A model generated the notes under the pieces. That model ran no database searches. It was not told where the DNA came from and saw only the letters and a program-made list of their open reading frames with translations. This document shows, in pieces, positions 61,139 to 64,000 of a DNA stretch of 64,000 nt. A program made the position numbers and the translations under genes. Location: NCBI RefSeq assembly GCF_900101625.1, contig NZ_FMYZ01000010.1:124001-188000 (forward strand). Direction: 5' to 3'. Source of the DNA: Cupriavidus sp. YR651. GTDB taxonomy: Bacteria > Pseudomonadota > Gammaproteobacteria > Burkholderiales > Burkholderiaceae. How positions within the stretch are numbered: position 1 is the stretch's first letter; each line of letters begins with the position of its first letter.

Positions 61139-63678
61139 GCCAGCCCCAGCTTGCCGATCATCACGCGCACCGGTGGCGCGAAGGTGCCGGAGCCATAGGC
61201 CGCGCCGTCGGCAGCGGGCGCCGTCGGCATGTCGTGACCGAGATGGCGGCCATAGAAGCGATATCCGGCCGGGGGCTCCTCGAGGACCACCCAGTGTTTG
61301 GCCAGCTCCGCCGGCTGCACGTCGAAACCGAAAAAGGTGACATCGGCGCCGACCCGGCCCGTGAAGGTGGGGAAATGCTTGCGGCTGTCGTCCAGCGGCA
61401 CGGCGGCAGCCGGTGCCGTCCAATCCGCGTCGGCCTCGTAGAGATAGACCACCGTGGCGGGATAGCGGCGAAACAGCGGCGTCTGGAACAACAGCACTGC
61501 TTCCAGCCCACGAGCGCCGGGTGTGAATCCCGCACTCCCCATGTCACTGGCGTCGGGCCAACTCTTGATCGGCAGGATGTCCAGCTCGCCGCCCGCGCGC
61601 TGCCAGAACTTGCGCAGCGGCGACCAGCGCGGCGCGATGGGCAGGTTGCGCCAGCGCAGTTCGCCGAGTGTCTGGTGGTTCGCGCCCACCAGAAAACCTT
61701 CGACAAACGCGGGGTTGGTGGCCAGCGCCACCACACGGTCCGGCAGCAGCGCCCCAATGCCGGGCAGCAGCCAGTCGGGGGCGGCGTCATTGAGGAATCG
61801 CCACAGTGGCAGATCCAGCTCGGGCTCGATCTCGACCGGGCCGATGTCCGTGATGCCCGTCAGCGTGCCCAGCACGCGGCGCACCACGGGCGGTGGCTCG
61901 GCAAACGGGTCGACCGCATCGGCAACGCGCTGCCCCAGTTCGCCGAGGTCGACGGGGCGACACGGACGCGGCCTCCTGCCGAGCGAGTCGATCCACGAGC
62001 CAACTTCCTCTTCGTTGACGACGGCAGGCGGGCGCCGCACGGCCAGCAGCACGCGGTCCGGGTTGACCTTGCCGTGGGCGTCGGGCACCAGCGCGGCAAA
62101 CAGCGCAGCCAGTCGATTCAGGTCGTCCAGGCCGCCCACGCCTTGCAATTGCTGCATCAGGTCGTCCGCCTGCCCGGCATCGGGAAACGCGTGTCGCAGC
62201 GCATCGCGTATGGCGCGCGTGGCGTCCTCATGCGGCATGTTCCAGATGGCTTCGGGATCATCGGGCGGCGCCGGGCAGGCGGCTGCGGCGTCGAGCAGGC
62301 TGCGATAGGGCAAGACGCCATCGCGCGTCAGCGCCGCGCGTGCCGGGCCGGACCGCATCGCCCGGCGCGCGGCCGACGACCACACTGCGGGGCCCATCTG
62401 CGGCGTGCGGCCGGTGAGCGCGGATGACACGGTGTGCTCGGTGTCCACCGGCATGCGGCCGAGCATGGCGCCGAGCACCGCGAGCTTGTCGACCGGATCG
62501 GGCGGCATATGCCGGAACCACAGCGAGCGCGTTGCCTCCAGCCCCAGCGCGACATTGCCGACGCGTTCGCGGGCGATGGCCAGGTCGCCGGCGCGGATGG
62601 CGGCGGCATCGGCGATGCGGTCCTGCCACGCAATACCGGCCCACGCGCCCAGCCCGGCTGCACCACGTTGGCGCGGATCGGTATGGAACTGGTGGCTCCA
62701 GCCTGCCACGGGCGCGGTGCCCGGTGGCGTGAAGGGGGCGTGATAGACGGGCGCGGTCAGCACCCAGCGGCCGGCGGGCGCGGGCAGGGCATCGGCCAGC
62801 GCGGCGATCTCGGCAGCCACCCACGGATCGGCGGCGGCGAACGGCACGCCCGCCATGCTCGGTCGTTGCAGGGCGCCCGCCGCATGCAGCGTGGCACTGG
62901 GCGGCTCGCCCGGCCCCGGCGGCTTGCGGCGCAGGTAGGTGAGGTCGGCACGGCCAAAGGTGTCGTCCAGTTCCGTGGCTGCGGGGGTTTGCAACCGGCT
63001 GGCGATGTCGCCGAAGTCGCCCGCCTCGCCGGTACGAAAACTCCAGCTGTCGAAGCACGGCAGCCGCACGGGCTGTCCGGCACCGGCCGGCCATGCATCG
63101 CGCAGCGTGCCGTCCGGCTCCACCACATATGCAGGCACGAGGCAGGCGTTGTAGGCGGTCATCGCCTGCAGGATTTTGGGGCTCAGGATGCGGCTGTAGG
63201 TCACGCCGTCCACCACGTGCACATGCGCCCACAGATGCGATTGCGTCAGCACGTGGTCGGCCTGCGCCTGCGCGGAGAGCGTGACGCGGCCATCGCGGCC
63301 GGGCAGCACGTCTCCGGGCACACCGACCACCAGCACCAGCCAGGGGCGGATGGCGTTGGGGAGGCGCGGGTCCGGAGAATAGCGCCACGGCAGGTCGAGG
63401 GTATCGGCGTGGCTGAACTCGATCAGCGCGCGCTTGGTCGCCTCCGCGTCGCACGCACCCGGGGCGGGAAACCGGCGCGTGGTCACACCGGGGGAAAGGC
63501 GCGCGACGTCGCCGGGGCCAAACAGCTCGTAAGGCGCGGGGGCCGTGGCCGAGCGCGGTCCGTTCACGCCGACTTCCTCCAGCGCGACGGTTGCGGCAGC
63601 CTGCAGCCGGCCCGACACGATATCGCCGGTGGCGCCGTAGCGCAGCGGGGAAACGTACCAGGAGAAGAAGTCGGCCAT
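61135..63678 (-). CDS. Unassigned 847-residue protein of the right-edge operon
   Basis: 847 residues from ATG 63678, which lies 2 bp after the stop of the partial gene upstream. It begins MADFFSWYVSPLRYGATGDI and includes ARLSPGVTTRRFPAPGACDAE, then LPNAIRPWLVLVVGVPGDVL, and later segments such as ADDLMQQLQGVGGLDDLNRL. No signal peptide, no membrane segment, no family I can name. Its stop overlaps the next gene by ATGA. Together with the 1258- and 526-residue proteins it looks like part of a large assembly (inference). Confidence 0.72.
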   Translation of the reverse strand: MADFFSWYVSPLRYGATGDIVSGRLQAAATVALEEVGVNGPRSATAPAPYELFGPGDVARLSPGVTTRRFPAPGACDAEATKRALIEFSHADTLDLPWRYSPDPRLPNAIRPWLVLVVGVPGDVLPGRDGRVTLSAQAQADHVLTQSHLWAHVHVVDGVTYSRILSPKILQAMTAYNACLVPAYVVEPDGTLRDAWPAGAGQPVRLPCFDSWSFRTGEAGDFGDIASRLQTPAATELDDTFGRADLTYLRRKPPGPGEPPSATLHAAGALQRPSMAGVPFAAADPWVAAEIAALADALPAPAGRWVLTAPVYHAPFTPPGTAPVAGWSHQFHTDPRQRGAAGLGAWAGIAWQDRIADAAAIRAGDLAIARERVGNVALGLEATRSLWFRHMPPDPVDKLAVLGAMLGRMPVDTEHTVSSALTGRTPQMGPAVWSSAARRAMRSGPARAALTRDGVLPYRSLLDAAAACPAPPDDPEAIWNMPHEDATRAIRDALRHAFPDAGQADDLMQQLQGVGGLDDLNRLAALFAALVPDAHGKVNPDRVLLAVRRPPAVVNEEEVGSWIDSLGRRPRPCRPVDLGELGQRVADAVDPFAEPPPVVRRVLGTLTGITDIGPVEIEPELDLPLWRFLNDAAPDWLLPGIGALLPDRVVALATNPAFVEGFLVGANHQTLGELRWRNLPIAPRWSPLRKFWQRAGGELDILPIKSWPDASDMGSAGFTPGARGLEAVLLFQTPLFRRYPATVVYLYEADADWTAPAAAVPLDDSRKHFPTFTGRVGADVTFFGFDVQPAELAKHWVVLEEPPAGYRFYGRHLGHDMPTAPAADGAAYGSGTFAPPVRVMIGKLGLA

Positions 63679-63680
63679 GT

Positions 63681-64000
63681 TCAGATCCCTGACAGGTCGA
63701 TGGGTGCGAGGAAATCCGCCATCGGCACGGCGCCGCCGGTGGTGTTGCCCTTGGCGAAGGCGTGCGCGGCGGTGGCGCTGGTGTAGCTGGGAAAGTCCGT
63801 CGGCGGCACGGTGGCCCACGTTTCGTGCTGCGCGTGAATCAGTGCATCCGTGCTGCCCAGTGCCGGCGCTCGCTGGCTGGCGGTGACCAGCCCGCTGGCC
63901 GCGACGAGGCTGATGGCCTTGCCGGTCAGCCCGGGCGGATTGGCGGGCAGGACGATCACATCCACATCGCGGTTATCGGTCAGTTTCGCGCTGGTCTGCG
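63681..64000 (-). CDS. Partial gene at right edge, C-terminal part only
   Basis: Frame open from the window edge to TGA 63681; start not in window. The visible part reads NRDVDVIVLPANPPGLTGKA and ISLVAASGLVTASQRAP, then ALIHAQHETWATVPPTDFPS, then TTGGAVPMADFLAPIDLSGI before the stop. A short GTG-started frame is possible at 63965, but the frame continues leftward without stop to 64000, so a longer protein is likelier. It is the first visible gene of the right-edge operon. No family recognised. Confidence 0.55.
   Translation of the reverse strand, partial: QTSAKLTDNRDVDVIVLPANPPGLTGKAISLVAASGLVTASQRAPALGSTDALIHAQHETWATVPPTDFPSYTSATAAHAFAKGNTTGGAVPMADFLAPIDLSGI

Noticed and set aside
60724..62427. 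Rightward 567-residue frame opposite the 1258- and 847-residue genes
   Set aside because: Crosses the ATGA junction of two leftward genes; low-complexity Arg/Ala composition.

Overview
The window reads as a high-GC (roughly two-thirds G+C) beta-proteobacterial chromosome or chromid segment, most like Burkholderiaceae of the Cupriavidus/Ralstonia kind. The grounds are two Bug-type periplasmic receptors, a DUF4148 protein, a Gram-negative trimeric porin, a MipA/OmpV protein, many orphan LysR/AraC/GlxA/TetR/MarR regulators beside small catabolic operons, and GTG starts with GTGA/ATGA overlaps. The genus is inferred from gene content, not from a marker gene. I see no rRNA, tRNA, insertion sequence, prophage or CRISPR array.

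Layout. 1-13.6 kb: an atypical OmpR-type regulator, a cardiolipin synthase behind a perfect inverted pair of DnaA boxes, an SRPBCC protein divergent from a TetR regulator, a Gly/Tyr-repeat lipoprotein, a MetX-like hydrolase, a phospholipase D-VTT fusion overlapping an endonuclease/exonuclease/phosphatase gene, an EamA transporter overlapping an AraC regulator, a TonB-like periplasmic protein and a DUF985 cupin. 13.7-20.7 kb: a LysE exporter, a cyclic-nucleotide-binding/thioredoxin-reductase-like flavoprotein without the CxxC, a Tat-exported epoxide-hydrolase-like enzyme, MarR, small envelope proteins, a rhodanese and a porin.

20.9-31.6 kb is the main catabolic island. A leftward operon (TauD-type dioxygenase, SDR, Bug receptor) is divergent from a LysR regulator. 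A second Bug receptor, an AraC regulator, and a rightward operon (BKACE/DUF849 enzyme, SDR, tandem carboxymuconolactone-decarboxylase-like protein, MFS transporter) follow. The two Bug transcription units share a spaced 41-bp upstream element, which suggests one regulator controls both. The enzyme set fits hydroxylation, oxidation to a beta-keto acid, then acetyl-CoA-dependent cleavage; the substrate is unknown.

31.7-53 kb is a mixture of accessory genes: a hydrolase-OsmC fusion, a membrane hypothetical whose 3' end runs 155 bp into it, a CoA-transferase-B-like protein without its catalytic motif, MipA, WrbA, several hydrolases, three overlapping small ORFs ahead of a GlxA regulator, a thioredoxin-like protein coupled to a DctA/GltP-type symporter, a Gdx/SugE exporter, a TehA/SLAC1-type channel, an OmpR regulator, a secreted protein of four perfect-length 24-residue repeats, an enoyl-CoA hydratase, YceI, DUF4148, GlxA, a monooxygenase-like protein, a thioesterase and a glycosyltransferase.

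53.3 kb to the right edge is a tightly packed leftward operon: one gene running off the window, proteins of 847, 1258 and 526 residues that I cannot assign to any named family, and an 811-residue subtilisin-like peptidase without a signal peptide. This is the best candidate here for an undescribed multi-protein system.
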